Shown here piece by piece: positions 51,619 to 64,000 of a DNA stretch of 64,000 nucleotides. The notes under the pieces were generated by a model. That model was not told the origin of the DNA, made no database searches, and saw only the letters and a list, made by a program, of their open reading frames with translations. The stretch is from contig NC_135003.1 of the NCBI RefSeq assembly GCF_051020985.1, positions 10,719,501 to 10,783,500 of the forward strand, given 5' to 3'. The position numbers were made by a program, and so were the translations under genes. How positions within the stretch are numbered: position 1 is the stretch's first letter; the number at the start of each line of letters is the position of its first letter. This DNA comes from Nomia melanderi (Eukaryota; Arthropoda; Insecta; Hymenoptera; Halictidae).

Positions 51619-54600
51619 GTAAGGGGCGGGGTGAATCCGCGCGGCTGGCAGACGAAGCTGACTCGGCAAAGTCGACTTTTCATCGTCGCTTGTTGCGAAG
51701 CTAGATACGGCGGAACAACCAAGCTAGGGGCCTGAACCCGCGCCCTGATCCTCCTCCAGACGCGAAACTGGGTCTCCATTCGTTCCGTGGTCCACCGACA
51801 TCTTCCTTTCTTCCTCGACCCTCTTAGTCAGGGCCGGTGTCCGAACGTAAGCCAGTTCCACCTAGAGGATTGCACCCTAAGCCAGGGATCGTTAAGAGCT
51901 GGCAGATTTGATCCTTTGTATCGCGGCGCCACTTAACCGCCGGTACCAGCCAGAACGCGCGCGACGGCCAGCATCGCACGGACGACACGGCTAAGGGAAA
52001 CAATTATTAAGGATTTCGCCGTTATTCAGTCTTCCACGACCGAGGGAGAAGACGTGGACAGTTTCCAAGAGGGGAGATAAATGCCCGCCGTTCCCGGGAA
52101 TCCTTTGCCACTGGATTAAGCCGCGGGTATTATATCTATCCGTGAGACGGAATGAGGAACGGCTCGCCGGACGGAGGAAAAAAGAAGTAGATTAATCGCG
52201 TGAAACGCGTCGCGAACGGTTTTCACGGCGAGGAATTTTTGCCCGGGAAAAGAACAAGGCGACATCTTGAACCGTCGGGGCTACCGTCATTAATCCCTTT
52301 CGCGGAATCCCGGTTTCCAACTTCGCGCGCTACAGAGGAAGCTATCCGGCGAGTTGATTCGCGCGGACGTTGCCTCGCCTAGGCCGCTTTAAAACGCGAT
52401 CGAGCGAGTTGTTCTCCGAAGCCGGCGCGCTGGCCGCGGCGACGAGGAAACGACGATGTCTCCATCGGCTTTACTCCCTGTCAGCCCACTCGAGGAACGT
52501 CAACACTCGTGCGGCTTCGCACCGGCGAAAGTCTGCTTGTTCGCGTGACGGATCGTCGCTCGACGGTATGTAGAGTGGCTTTCTGCTAAGTGCAATGAGA
52601 TCAAATCGAGCCCGGCTTTTTCGATTCGACGAAGGAGCGCGTCTCACGCGAACGATTCTCACGGCCTCGATACCGTTCTCTTATCGCGTGCCTTGATTTC
52701 TTGTCGTATCTTTAATGGTTTCGCCGTTAGCGGCATTCTATGGAGGTTTAGAAAAACTTTTATTGAGGATGCGTATAATTAACGTCATCCTTGGAATAGT
52801 GTATAGACTTCGTTAAACCTTTTTTTCGAGACTTACGTCTTGAAACGCAATGAGAAATGTGCGTTCATCGAGAATCTTTACTTCTCAAGGAACACAGAAT
52901 TCGTGGAAAAAATTTTCGTTTCAACGTCAATTATGTCTGAAACGGATAACCAGTCGCACCGACGATCTGACGGAAATTACCGGGTCACAGTGCAGCGCAA
53001 CAGTAACGGCGGTGTAACAAAGGAAATTCATAAAGGCGAGTAGAAAGATTAAACGCGGGTAGACGCACCAGGGGATTTTTCATTACGCCCGAGCACAACA
53101 AGTCGAGCTGCGCGCTTAAAAATGCAATTACTTACTGCAAACGAACTCGAAGGATGAGTCGGCAAATCCTCTTAAGCGACGAGCTCATAATTACGCAGAG
53201 AAATCAAAAAGGCTGCAATAAAAATCCGTCGGTTACAGTTCACGTTTTTCTTCCGCAGTCCCGCATTGTTTCGCGGCGCAGCCGACCGGCGCCGCGCGCG
53301 CCGAATTGAAAATTAAAAGCCCCGCGTTTATTGGCTCTGCTTAAAGAATCGGCCATTAGGAAGACACATCGCGCGGACAACGGGCGAAAGACAAAGCCCG
53401 TATTGGTAATTGGCTTAGCCGCAACACAATCGATGGATCCCCCGAACCGTCTACCGTGGAAGAACCGATAGAAGTCGCCCGTCCCACCGATACTGAACTT
53501 TCCCCCGCCGAATTTCTCGTTTTCCCCTCCATCGACTGGGACCACTCGCCGAGCGACATCTAATTTCTGCTAATTATCCATCTTCGGGTGGAACGTTATC
53601 GTGAAACGAAGCGGACCGCCATCAGACACGGTGCTACGACTCTGCACAATTCTCTGCGAAAATACCTGACGTCGCGGAATAATCTGCTTAACTAAGATGA
53701 CACGTGGACACCGGTCGACACGAATGAATCCTGGACATATCTCGAAGGCGTATCTGCTCGGACAATGAAGTTCTGTCGACGGAGCTCGCCTACTGCTGAA
53801 TCGTCGAATTGTCACGTCCTTGTTAGGACGGGAGTGGTTCTAACGAAATGTCTGTCTGCTCACAATGTCCATTCTGTTTTCAGCCTTATCATGCTTTCTG
53901 AGGTAGTGTTTTTATTCGTGACGAAAGTGGCAAGTCTTGGGGAATTGGATCTATCGGGATTCAACGTTTCGGAGGCTTCACCTGGTATTTTAAAAGTTTC
54001 ATAATAATCTGATAATATTTTTACAGGAATAAAGAAGTATGAATATCAGCAGAATTCAAGTATAAAATTGTGAGTTTTCTTCAACTTCGGGTTTTCTGAA
54101 AATTGGCTACAGAATTCTGGTTCGGAGTCAACCAATCACCCTCGGAGATCATGGCCGCACCTTCCCGCCGACCCGTGTCCATGGAAACGTAATTTCGCAT
54201 GATCGTCCGTCGCGAAGTTATTGTTATTTATCGTCGCGTCATATTTCACGGCTCAATAACTATGCGTCCACGTGTCTACGGATTTGCATACGTATCGAAT
54301 CAGTTGTCGTAGCGGTATCAGCCGCTGATAACAGGGTGATGTATTTACGAGACGTCCGCGATTCGTGACAGAGGGGATCATTACGAGCAGCGGGCCACGG
54401 TCGCATTAATCTGACGAATACACGAGGTCAGCGTAAATTGTTATCAAAATAGTTGTTTTACGCGTCGCGATCCGTTGATTTCGTCGTGCAGGAGCTTTAT
54501 AAAATATGATAATCGGTCCTGCATAATGCGATTCGAAAACAGGTTCGAGCCGGGCTTGCGATAGCCCGATAAAACGTAATTCAATAATCCGCACGGTTCT

Positions 54601-55373
54601 TTGGCTCATTTGTTCGATGAACGGACGAACGACTGTCGACACCGTCAAAGGACGATATTAATTTAAACCGATCGTGTCCGAAATGAAACATTAGATCGCC
54701 AAGGCGCTCGGCGAGTTCGAAATCACATTCCGCGCGATGATTTCGCGAACAGTCGTCCGTGGGCATCCGTCGAAATCGCGCCGACCGCGTTAGATCGTTT
54801 ATCCCGCGGTCGGCGCATAATTTAATAACGAAACGACAGTAATGACAGCGGATTTTAACGTTCCAATAATTCGCGCCGTGCGACAGTGCGTCCGGGGCCG
54901 TGTAACGCGGTGACCCCTCGGTAGCTGCATCGAATTAACAATAATTTAATAACATCTGCGGCCATCAATGACCTCACCCTCCTACCCCGTTAACGAGCAA
55001 AAGTTGCAGGTCGTTTCGATGGTTGCCCGGACGGTCGGCCGAAAGCCTCGTTAAAAATTGTTAACCACCTGACACGCTGAAAGCACGTTCCGCGCGTGAG
55101 GAAGCTGGAAAGATAATCGTCGGGCAGGAACGGGTCGCAACGGTGAGTCGCGTTCACGCCCAGGTTGCCGGAGTCCTGACGGTATCGGTCGACTCATCAA
55201 AATGCCTCCCAAGACAGTCAGACATTCTCTTTTGCAAGAAGCGGCAAGCAGAACGAACGTATTATAATACCAATTTGCAACGCTACCTCCTTAGTGTCGC
55301 GGAATTTTGAAGATCCAAAGTAAAGAATACAAGGAACAATAAAGGCAACAATGAAAATATAATGCATTAAATA

Positions 55374-55450
55374 GTGTCCCATTCTTCTTCGTGCAAGCGA
55401 GACTTTATGGAGGAGGTCCCACTTTTCATTTTACTTACGAGTGTCCCACG
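55374..55450 (+). promoter_or_regulatory. Cluster of three GTCCCA motifs
   Basis: GTGTCCCATTCTT (55374), GAGGTCCCACTTTT (about 55413) and GAGTGTCCCACGCG (about 55439), all on the plus strand. GTGTCCCAT also occurs as an inverted pair at 30424-30498. A binding-site cluster is possible; no known factor is assigned. Confidence 0.3.
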
Positions 55451-57672
55451 CGTAGCTTTATTTTCCTATCTCGAAAACCCATTACGGGCGCAGTAACGAT
55501 AGAAATGATTCGCTAGAAACACAGGTACGCTCGCAACACTAACGAGGTAAAACCGTACAATTCCGATTTATATTGGCGAGAGACGGAACGCGAATCATCA
55601 GGAGGCGCGTCGTCCCCCGCGTCGTTCGTTCGCTTTCCGGTTGCTTTTATTGTTTCTCGGTCCGGATGATTGCTTGCCTTCGAACTGGGTGGCGCGGCGT
55701 AGGATCTTTACCGTCCACCCGAAACGATGCACTCGCACCAGCCGAGCCGGACTGCATAAAACTTTATGGCGGCAGTAAAAAGCGGCGCCGCGGCCACCGC
55801 GAGCGGTACAGATGGAACGGAAAAGGACAGAGCGGAAGCCGCGTTCTCGCGGTGGGACACGGTTGCACGTGTGGGCCACGCCGTGCTGTGATTTCACGGC
55901 CACGATTCCTTTCGCGTCGCTTCCACGGACTTTTAATAAACCCGCGGGGAGAGCAGAACTCGCGCAACCCCCGTGTGTGTCGCTTCACGCTGCGGCGAAA
56001 ACGATATTTGTTCCGTGGAATTGCGGGGAGTACGTAATGAGGGAGTGGAACGTGCTCCACGTCTTTTTCTTTCTGCGTTCTTTCCTCCGTGCTTCCTTTC
56101 TCCCTTTCTTTCTTCCTCCGGTCTGCATCCTCTTGGCCTCGAAATCTTTTTCAGCTGCGCGTTGCGTACCAAGCGGCAGCCAGATTTACGTGACTGCGTC
56201 TCGTATTTTATATCTTGTCGCGCGGAGCATTTTATGAAGAGCCCCGGCATGCAATGGCCACGCCACTCGGTCTGATAGTCTGTGTACATATCATTGTTGG
56301 ATGAGAGGGTCTTATTTAGTACGCATCCGCTGACCCTCGGAAATTTTTTAGCACCCTCCGCTCTGCTCGGGTTTTTATTTTAATATGTGCCGCTCTGAAT
56401 GATATTGTTACTCTCGCCGGTGCATATTACTATATCTATTAATTGATCATTTCATCATGACATTGTACCGTCAGGTATTAGAAAGGAGAAGGGAAGACGG
56501 AGAAACCAATAAGGGAGTCGTTTACTTTGTTGATGTTTTGTGATGGTGCACGTTTGTGTGCAATAATAAACGAAATGTTATTACTCTTGCGGTACCTTTG
56601 TTGTCTTTGGGGTAATTGAACGTAAACGTTATTGATTCATAGTTTGCGCAGTATTGCGTAAGGGCAAGGTGCAGCCGCGGGCTGCTTTCAGAGCTGACCC
56701 GAAGGTTGAAGTTCAGAATTCAAACTAGTCCTCTGTACTCTGCAGCTTAATATTAATAAACAACATTCGTTATTCATGAAGGACCAGACATAGAGCACCG
56801 TTAATCTAGGATTCAACTATACATTATTCCAAACAACAATGAAGATGTAACTTCCAAAAGCTTCAAGTTTCGAAAATGCTCATCTAAACGCCAAGCGAAT
56901 CGCTTCAGTTCCTTCCAAAGGAAGTTACCAGCGTATATTATATTCAAACTAAACCTTCCAACCAGTAACACGGTTATTTATTTACCCAAAGAACTTCAAA
57001 CTTCCGCCAGAAATATTTATCACCAATTGCGGTCACAATCACCAACAATATATCGGTTTATATTAAGAAATCAGATACTTTCGTATGCCCCTCGAAAGTA
57101 ATCTTCCAACCAAGACGGTTTTGTGGCCCAATAAATAGGGAAGGCGTGGTCCGACGATGACCAACCCACTAAGAAATTGAAGATGTCACAGCCCTGCTAT
57201 ATACCGTGTTCATTTAATAGAACGAGATCAATATTCTCGAACCCATCGAAGTGGCCGGCCTCGCACCGTCCGAAACGAGTGGCAGGTGGAGAGAAGGGAG
57301 GGAACGAGGGAAATTAATTTTAGCCCGTTTATTATTGTCTGCGGAGGGCGCAACGAGGAAATAGTTAATTCGACCGCGTCCGCGTTAAATCGCGACGAGA
57401 GAATCGTATTAGCGCCATTAAAATCGTTCGAGAGGATTCGTTTGAATTTTAAGATTTAAATGGTCCTTCTTGGAAGGATTTGGGTCTGAGTAATCTCGTC
57501 TCAAGAGTCTAGACGCAGCCCGGGGCGCCGAACTGCTCCAAAGACGTCTTGCGCGCGCTCGCGGCCAAGGAACGGAAAGAGAGAACGACGAATCAGCATG
57601 CGAGGCATGGCTTCGAGCCGAGAAATCTTTTGAAACCATTCGCGGGGAAGAGCGAGAGGGAGAGAGAAAGAG

Positions 57673-57691
57673 CGACTCCTTCAAGGAGTCG
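57673..57691. repeat. Perfect inverted repeat, 9-bp arms
   Basis: CGACTCCTT, one central C, then AAGGAGTCG. It directly follows a GA-rich stretch (57650-57672). It suits a dimeric DNA-binding protein better than an RNA hairpin because there is no loop. Confidence 0.65.
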
Positions 57692-57866
57692 TTTCGGGCC
57701 ATAGTATATTTCGCGGCCGACTACAAAACCCCACTCTGAACGCCATTATGTGCCACTTCTTTCGGACACCTTCGGCGCTAGGAACGTAATTACGAGCGTC
57801 GTTATAATACGATTTACAACGGAATGTCCTTTCAAATATTTTCCCTTCGCTAATACGACATCACGC

Positions 57867-57930
57867 TTTTTATTCTCTCTTCTTCCTCCTCATCTTCTTG
57901 TTCTTCTTCTTCAACTTCCTTTCGTTTTTG
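57867..57930 (+). repeat. Pyrimidine-rich TTC/CTT microsatellite-like tract
   Basis: Largely T and C on the plus strand with irregular TTC units and a few A and G interruptions. Too irregular for a recent microsatellite. Confidence 0.75.
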
Positions 57931-60900
57931 AAAGACGCAGGAGGCACGAGAAGATTCGTTCGCGCACGAAGAAGGTTGTATTCATTGTAAAATCAATATT
58001 ATCTCTTGACGAATGGTCCGAGAGATACTGACCGCCATCGCATTCGAGCGGGCCAAGACCAGCGTGAAGACGATACACATTCTAAGGCAAGCTTCTTGTT
58101 CGCCGTGCGTCATCCGAGCGATTTTTCTTCTCTCCTTCGCGCTCGCGGCCTCGTTATCTTAAAGTATTCCCGCAACATCCGCAGGGATAATATAATTTAC
58201 AGAGGCCGCGGTATCAAGGACACCACGTAGTCCGCATGATTTGTGGCATTCAATTTTACTCCTCGCGCGGAATGCCTGGCTCGAAAGACGCGAGTCTCGA
58301 ACCTCGAAGATATCGTCTACAGATGGAATCCTAAATAGTTCTTTGCGCGAGGAATTTTGATTTTGCAGAGAAGGGTTTCGGCAGGATCCACGAAAAGCGA
58401 ATCTCGCATGCGAGCCGGGACGCTCGTTCAACGGGAAACCTCTTGCGCCTTCCCCGGTTTTTCCGAGGTGAACGCGCGCGACCCGGGAACGAACACCTCC
58501 CTCGACTTCATTTCAGATGCCATAACACGATTTCTATTCCAATCCGATAAGTACCCGACGCCGAGTCAATAATGGAATCGATTAACCGGGAAGGTTCGTC
58601 GTCAAAAAGGTGATCGGCCCCGTTCAACCCTCCGCGCGTTTCGAACCAACATATTAAAAAAAAAAGCAGACGGGGTTGAAAAGACGCGAGGAGAGCAGCG
58701 GCAGCTTCCATTTTTCCTCAAGGTTCCAGAGAAAAATGGTATTATACCAAACCCGGCCATCGTTTTATCAATTATTTCCATCTACGAGCACTAACCGGGA
58801 TGCGTTCGTCGCAGATCGATCGATCCCGACGTTATTGAATCTCGCGAAAGAGGATTCCAGCTGAAGAAGGTGGATTCTTGTATTAGAGTTTCTTAGAGAG
58901 AGGTGCGAGCGAAGACCAAAGCAAACGGTACAACGATATTAAACGTTACGCAGCGGTGAGGATCGTATCGATTGTTTCGTTGCAGGTCGTTCGCGTTCAC
59001 GTCAATCCGAACGACCCGCATACGCGGCACGAATGGGAAAAAGGAGGAAAATAGAGGTAGAGATAGAACGGGAAAAGGTAAACACCGCTCGTAACTTGTA
59101 ATTACTCGTACAATTTTCAGCGGACAGGCTCGATCGGGCGGATTCGAAAAATTTTTCACGATGCTTATTGACAAAGATACGCGCGCCGAAAAACTGCCGA
59201 TATTTGCCGAGAAACCCGACGTTCCGCCGGGCGTTTTTGTATTTGTACGGCCAGGTAATTTTGTTGATTATTACCGATCCACGCGGCAAATTCGATTATT
59301 CGTTCCAAAGAACCAGAAACGGTGTAATGTACATTTCATTCGGGAACAAATCACTTTTATTCACCATGAATTATTATTCGAATTTACTTGTTGTTTCGAA
59401 CACTCCAACAGACAGCTAACGGAATTGTTCGAATGATTCTATAAACTAGTCTTTACTTAGTATATCGTAGTTAACGTCACCCGCTCGAATAGCTAGGCCG
59501 CGACTCCCGGTATAACTTCCGAGCTGAGAGGTCTAGAATTCCATCCTACATTTGTATTCTGACCTACTAACGAGACGCGTAGTTAGAAACAAAGGATTTC
59601 CAAGGAGTTGTTGAGGATCAGAAAGGTGACCCGCGTTTACCGCAATTATAACCGGTATCATCGCGCCGCTGTCGCACGGATGCTCGCGCGCGGAAGCGCT
59701 GATGCCGGCGGTGGGGAAAGTTTTAAACAGTGTCGCGACAACATTTACGGGGACGCGTTTGTATACGTAACTGCATTTGCGCTGAATCCTATTTACGGTG
59801 GGTAAAATCGCATAGGGGGGGCTCCCATGGCGGAACAGCCTTGGGAATAGCCTCTGCGCTGTTATACAACCCTCCGCGGCCCGTCCCCGCTGCCGCCGCG
59901 CGGATGCTGCACCGCGTATGCAGATGCACCGCTAGCATTTTTACGCAAGAACGCCGCGTGCCGCCGTTAAGCACTTTCGCGAGCCTCGGTATTTTTATCA
60001 TCCCCCTCTGCCCCCTGTCTCGTTTCCCGCAGCCGCCGGCCGCTTTTCTCCTGGTTTTATCGCGCGCGGCTCGTCGTCGTTGCCAGTCCCAACGCTCGCG
60101 GGTGATTTTATACGCGTTCGGGGGAGAAAAAACGAAGGCGTTAGTTCGCGAGGATTTTAAACGAGCACGCCGGAAGAAATTGATGGCGCTCGGTAGCGTG
60201 CGAAATCGAACGCGATCGGGAGCTCGCGAGTCGAACGGGAACGCGGGTCCGGCGGAACTCGGATAACGCATCGGGGAGATTTATGTCGCGGAATCGGGTT
60301 GTTATTAAAGTGAAGATGGTTGATGCGTGCGTCGCACGCATTCGGTGAAGCAGTGATTGGGTTTTGGATAATGATGCGTTGTATAGGTATAATTCGGCTT
60401 TGAATAATGCTGGGTTATATGGTAGTGATTCGGAGAAGTGTTGTGCGCAACTACCAAGAGTCTTCGCTACGCAATTAATGTATCGATTAACGAACTTTGG
60501 AAAGAGCGGAATATTAAATAAAATTTAAATGAACGGTTAGTAAGAAAGGCGACGGAATTTTCAATTGTCAGTCTGTACACATTTTTCTCGGCAGTCCAAA
60601 GATGCAAACATACAATAAGAAACAGAAGCTGTCCGTTTTTCAAGTACTACATCCTACAAAAAGCGGAAAAAGTGCATCGTTCTTCGCGAACGGTCGCAAC
60701 ATGCATTCCAAAAGGAACGATCAACAGCGGCGACGCGTTTTCTTTCGCATTCGCGGCACAATCGACCAGCGGAATCGAAATTACACTGGTTTAAAGCAAA
60801 CCGTGGATCGGCCCTCGTAAATTCCCCACTTCCTTTTTCGATTTATTCATCCAGCCGAGTATTTGTCCAGTCCCGACCCGTTCCCGCGACTCGTGAATGC

Positions 60901-61291
60901 CGCGAGTGAGCGCGCCGCGACGCGGTATTACTAAACATATCATTTATTCACCAAACAGTTGGAACGCACGTACGGCGGTCAGGTCGGCGTGCACGGTGCG
61001 TTGTGCACCTCGCACAATGAAGCCCGGCAGAGCCGTGTCGGCGTGACGGCGGCGCGTGTTTGCGAACATCGAATAGAATTCAATGCGAACACGCGTTCGC
61101 AAATATCCGCGAATTCTTGCGGGCCTCCATCCTTCCATGATGCGATCGAGGAAGAGAGAAAAAACCTTTATTTTTTGTCCCGAACCCACTGTTCGAGGCC
61201 TATGCGGCCGAACCGCGGTCATTGTTTCTGTTTCCACGCGTTGTGATCTTTCATTTACTGCCCCTATCCTATGTTTCACGCTATTTACAGG

Positions 61292-61311
61292 GATTCTCGT
61301 TCCCGAGAATC
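61292..61311. repeat. Perfect hairpin, 8-bp stem and 4-base loop
   Basis: GATTCTCG, loop TTCC, CGAGAATC. No longer stem extends from it, so it is not a microRNA precursor candidate. Confidence 0.6.
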
Positions 61312-64000
61312 GTGAAATCAATTTTTACTATTCACTATACATTTAACCCTCCTCGTTAGAGAAGCCTAAATTAAGAATACAATTGGCAGTGTCAAACAAT
61401 TTGAAGGAAAAAGTTCTTTATAAATATTCACTGACTCGGAAGTATACATTCATCGTGCAAGTCACGACTGAGCGTTAAAAGAAAGAAGCCCTGAAACAAA
61501 TCCTCTCAGTAACTTATCGCGTATTTTCAACCCCAAGTTTATATCCAGCAAAGTTAAGTTAATCTTCAGTACCACGCGCTGAATTTCACAACCAGACCTC
61601 GTCAATGGGATTCCCCCGCGCACTGCGATGCGGCGATTCTCGAGCATCGAGCGGCTCGACGGAAACGCGAGAAAGAATGGAGCCCACGACGTAGCGATCC
61701 GGAGAGCTCCTGTTAATATTTAACAACTCATATGGAGCGTCGGCGAGCGGGAAAGCAGGAGACCGTTCCTGTAGCTGCGGCTGACATTCGAATAAATAAT
61801 GCAGCATGATAAATCGTTCTCTGGTTTAGCCGTGTATCTTGGTTCCGGTGGCTCCGCGGGTGGATGGTAGTTGAAAAGAAAGAAGGGAGGACGGCGCGGG
61901 TGGAAAAAAGCCGGCTGACGCGCGATTATTTTGGAAGCGGCCTTCAGGCAGGACGGCAATGAGATCCGGCGCTGCAGTTAATTTCGGGAATCCGCGGGAC
62001 ACGTCTCGTCCGTGCCGCGCGTGCGGCAGTCGAATGTAATCACAGTGCGGGACCGGAAGCGCGGACGAGGCGGAGGCCCGGGAAGAAACGGGGCGTTTCG
62101 CACAGAATGAAATACCTATTCCGCATTGTCGGCGGTCTGCCACTGCAGTCGGGGCAAAGTGGCTGAAAAAGGCCGTGGCCCGGGACGAGGGATGAAAATG
62201 CTGCGAAAGGCGAGACCGTGCAACCACCCCCGAAGCATATTTCGTCGTCGGAGGAGGAACACTTGCTCCAGGAATCCATTAACGGCCGGTTCAGACGATT
62301 GCTCGGTAAATAGCGTTTCCTAATTTTTTAATCCGCCCCTTTTCCTCTACTTCCAACCACCTTCGAGCGGCGAACTGTTTCTGTAAGAGGGGTGGGATCT
62401 GCGAACAAGGGGATGCGATATTTTGGACGGTACCCAAGCGTCTGACGTCGAACCCGCGATACTGGCCCCGCTCTTCTTGCATGCGGAATCTATTCCCGAT
62501 CTAAACGCGCCGGAATTTAAATTAGAGTTTAGCCCGACCGACACGGAGTAATATGCGCCGCCCGGAATACATAGAATTTTTCGGTGTACCCCGGGAACGG
62601 CTATGCATGGAATACTTTCCTCTTTCTGGGTTTGATAAGAAATTCTGCTGGCGGAATGTAAACGAGCTAACCCGCGATCCTCGTGGATTTTCAATTTGGT
62701 TCGAATGACTGTAAATCTTGTGTTCTTCGCTTGTTGGCGTCGGGGGTTGTTTGGATATTCGAGTAGAATGACAGGCGCTATTGTTCAGTGTTACTCGATC
62801 GGATACGTTGATTGAATCATTCTTTTATTATTGGTATTAATCTTCGTGTTAACGTTAGTTCATATATTACCCCGTTTTTGTGCTTTTCATGTTTCCAGAA
62901 CCTTAGGGTTATCAGACTTTGATAAAGTACTACCTATGTAAAACAATTTAAACGTTTCAGATAACAGATGTACCTGCGCACGGTTGAATCAGCTGACTAA
63001 AGACGACCGTCTTACCCCGGAAAGTACGAAATCGGAACTGTCTAGAGACGCAAATCCCCCGTCAACTCGCATCCCAGCTGCTCGTTCGGAAAGTATTTCA
63101 GGCAGAAAAGACCTCAAATAGACACCGAGCCACGCGATCCCCGTCGTGGAACGATGTGCCGAACGAAAGAGGGAAGTTAAACGAAGCGAGTAAAAGAATT
63201 AGACCAGTAAAATTGAATTCGGCTGGCTGAAGAGACGAAATCCGGAGTGGTTGCGCACACAACGGTCGCGCAGCACTTGAGTAAGGGCGAACGTATCAAC
63301 CCCCTGTACATCTTTAATCAACTTCGATTCGTCTTGTTGGACGTTACCGCCGTTTCCTCCTTCGCCGAGTAATAACCATAACACGCCGCGCCGAGAAACG
63401 CGTTTCTCGTTGAACCGAATTAGATGCGGCCCGATCATGGTAACAGAATTAACTGATTGGAGTGGCCGCGGAGCGCGCGCGTTGCTTTTAATCAATCGCC
63501 GTCAACCCGGTTTCCTTTTCTTCCGATTGAAAACAAGGATCGCCGAAGAAAAACAGAAAAAGAGAAACACCCGAAGAAATTCGCTCTCGCATGCTGAGGG
63601 GTGGTGGTTTCTCTTCAACCCCTGTTCGCGTGGATCGTTGCCGCGCGCCACGGAATTTCGGTTCGTTTAGTTTGCGGCGGGAAAGCGCCCAGAAGCGAAA
63701 AGTTAAACCGCGCGAGGAAAAGAATCCCGCAGTTGAATTGGAACAGGGTCGAGCGGTTTGTTAACGGGGCTCGGGGGTGGGGGATACTTGAGTGGCGGGT
63801 GCAAAACGGGCATCTATAAGGACAAGAAATCGAGCAGCTAAAAGAGAGGAAGAGAGAGATGGCGGGGAGACGGCATGGTTCGGGGTCGGGTCTCTCGGAT
63901 ACCCGCGGGCTGTTCTGGTTCTAAGATTACGATCATAACGAAAAACCTTCTCGCTCCCATTGGCCGTCAACTCTCTCTTTCTCCCCTTTCTTCTCTCTTT

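Larger units (their letters stand above)
51619..64000. other. Non-coding, presumed intron or 5' flank
   Basis: No exon recognised on either strand. GC-rich islands open on both strands lie at 55570-56290, 59730-60340 and 61830-62330. AT-rich DNA lies at 56300-57250. Hairpins lie at 57673-57691 and 61292-61311. Three GTCCCA-containing motifs cluster at 55374-55448. Confidence 0.4.

Noticed and set aside
52840..53043. Plus-strand frame ending in a polar 36-residue stretch after an internal Met
   Set aside because: Balanced composition but no family recognised and no neighbouring gene structure; too short to support.
61345..61365. TTAACCCTCCTCG as another TTAA element end
   Set aside because: No partner end found on either side within several hundred bases.
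61384..61400. TGGCAGTGT, identical to the start of miR-34
   Set aside because: The match stops after nine bases and no precursor hairpin is formed by the flanks.

Overview
The window looks like insect nuclear DNA, most probably hymenopteran (bee, ant or wasp). The reasons are inferential: many CpG-rich, GC-rich patches alternate with AT-rich stretches, short piggyBac-type inverted-repeat elements with TTAA ends are present, and the single recognisable exon belongs to an insect copper monooxygenase family. There is no bacterial gene organisation: no operons, no ribosome binding sites and no closely packed reading frames. I saw no tRNA, rRNA, CRISPR array or intact transposase or reverse transcriptase gene.

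The only coding sequence I can defend is a 150-bp internal exon on the minus strand at 17168-17317. It encodes 50 residues of a DOMON domain like that of MOXD1/olf413 (DBH-like monooxygenase), with a good acceptor (TTTTCAG) and donor (GTAGGT). If the gene runs as expected, 17318 upwards is the intron (or 5' flank) before this exon, at least 46.7 kb long, and 17167 downwards is the intron after it, at least 17.1 kb. The exons for the rest of the DOMON domain and the two copper-binding domains were not found and presumably lie outside, although a short exon could have been missed by eye.

The non-coding remainder contains two good piggyBac-type MITEs (8046-8279, 45256-45495) and one degenerate relative (about 29873-30090). 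It also has a diverged direct duplication of about 139 bp (38172-38310 and 38693-38831), a 150-bp-period tandem duplication (42921-43200), a shared segment of about 80 bp at 25.5 and 27.2 kb, and several microsatellites, purine/pyrimidine tracts and short perfect hairpins. GC-rich islands (for example 3.2, 20.3, 31.4, 36.2, 46.0, 48.8, 51.5, 55.8 and 59.9 kb) are open on both strands for 150-215 codons. I read these open frames as a composition effect, not genes. Two islands (51.4 and 3.2 kb) have initiator-like sequences followed by plausible donors, so they are candidate alternative promoters or non-coding first exons on the plus strand.

I did not find an obviously new biological system. 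The items most worth checking are the duplicated element at 38 kb, the MITE family, the tandem repeat at 43 kb and the candidate plus-strand promoter at 51.4 kb.
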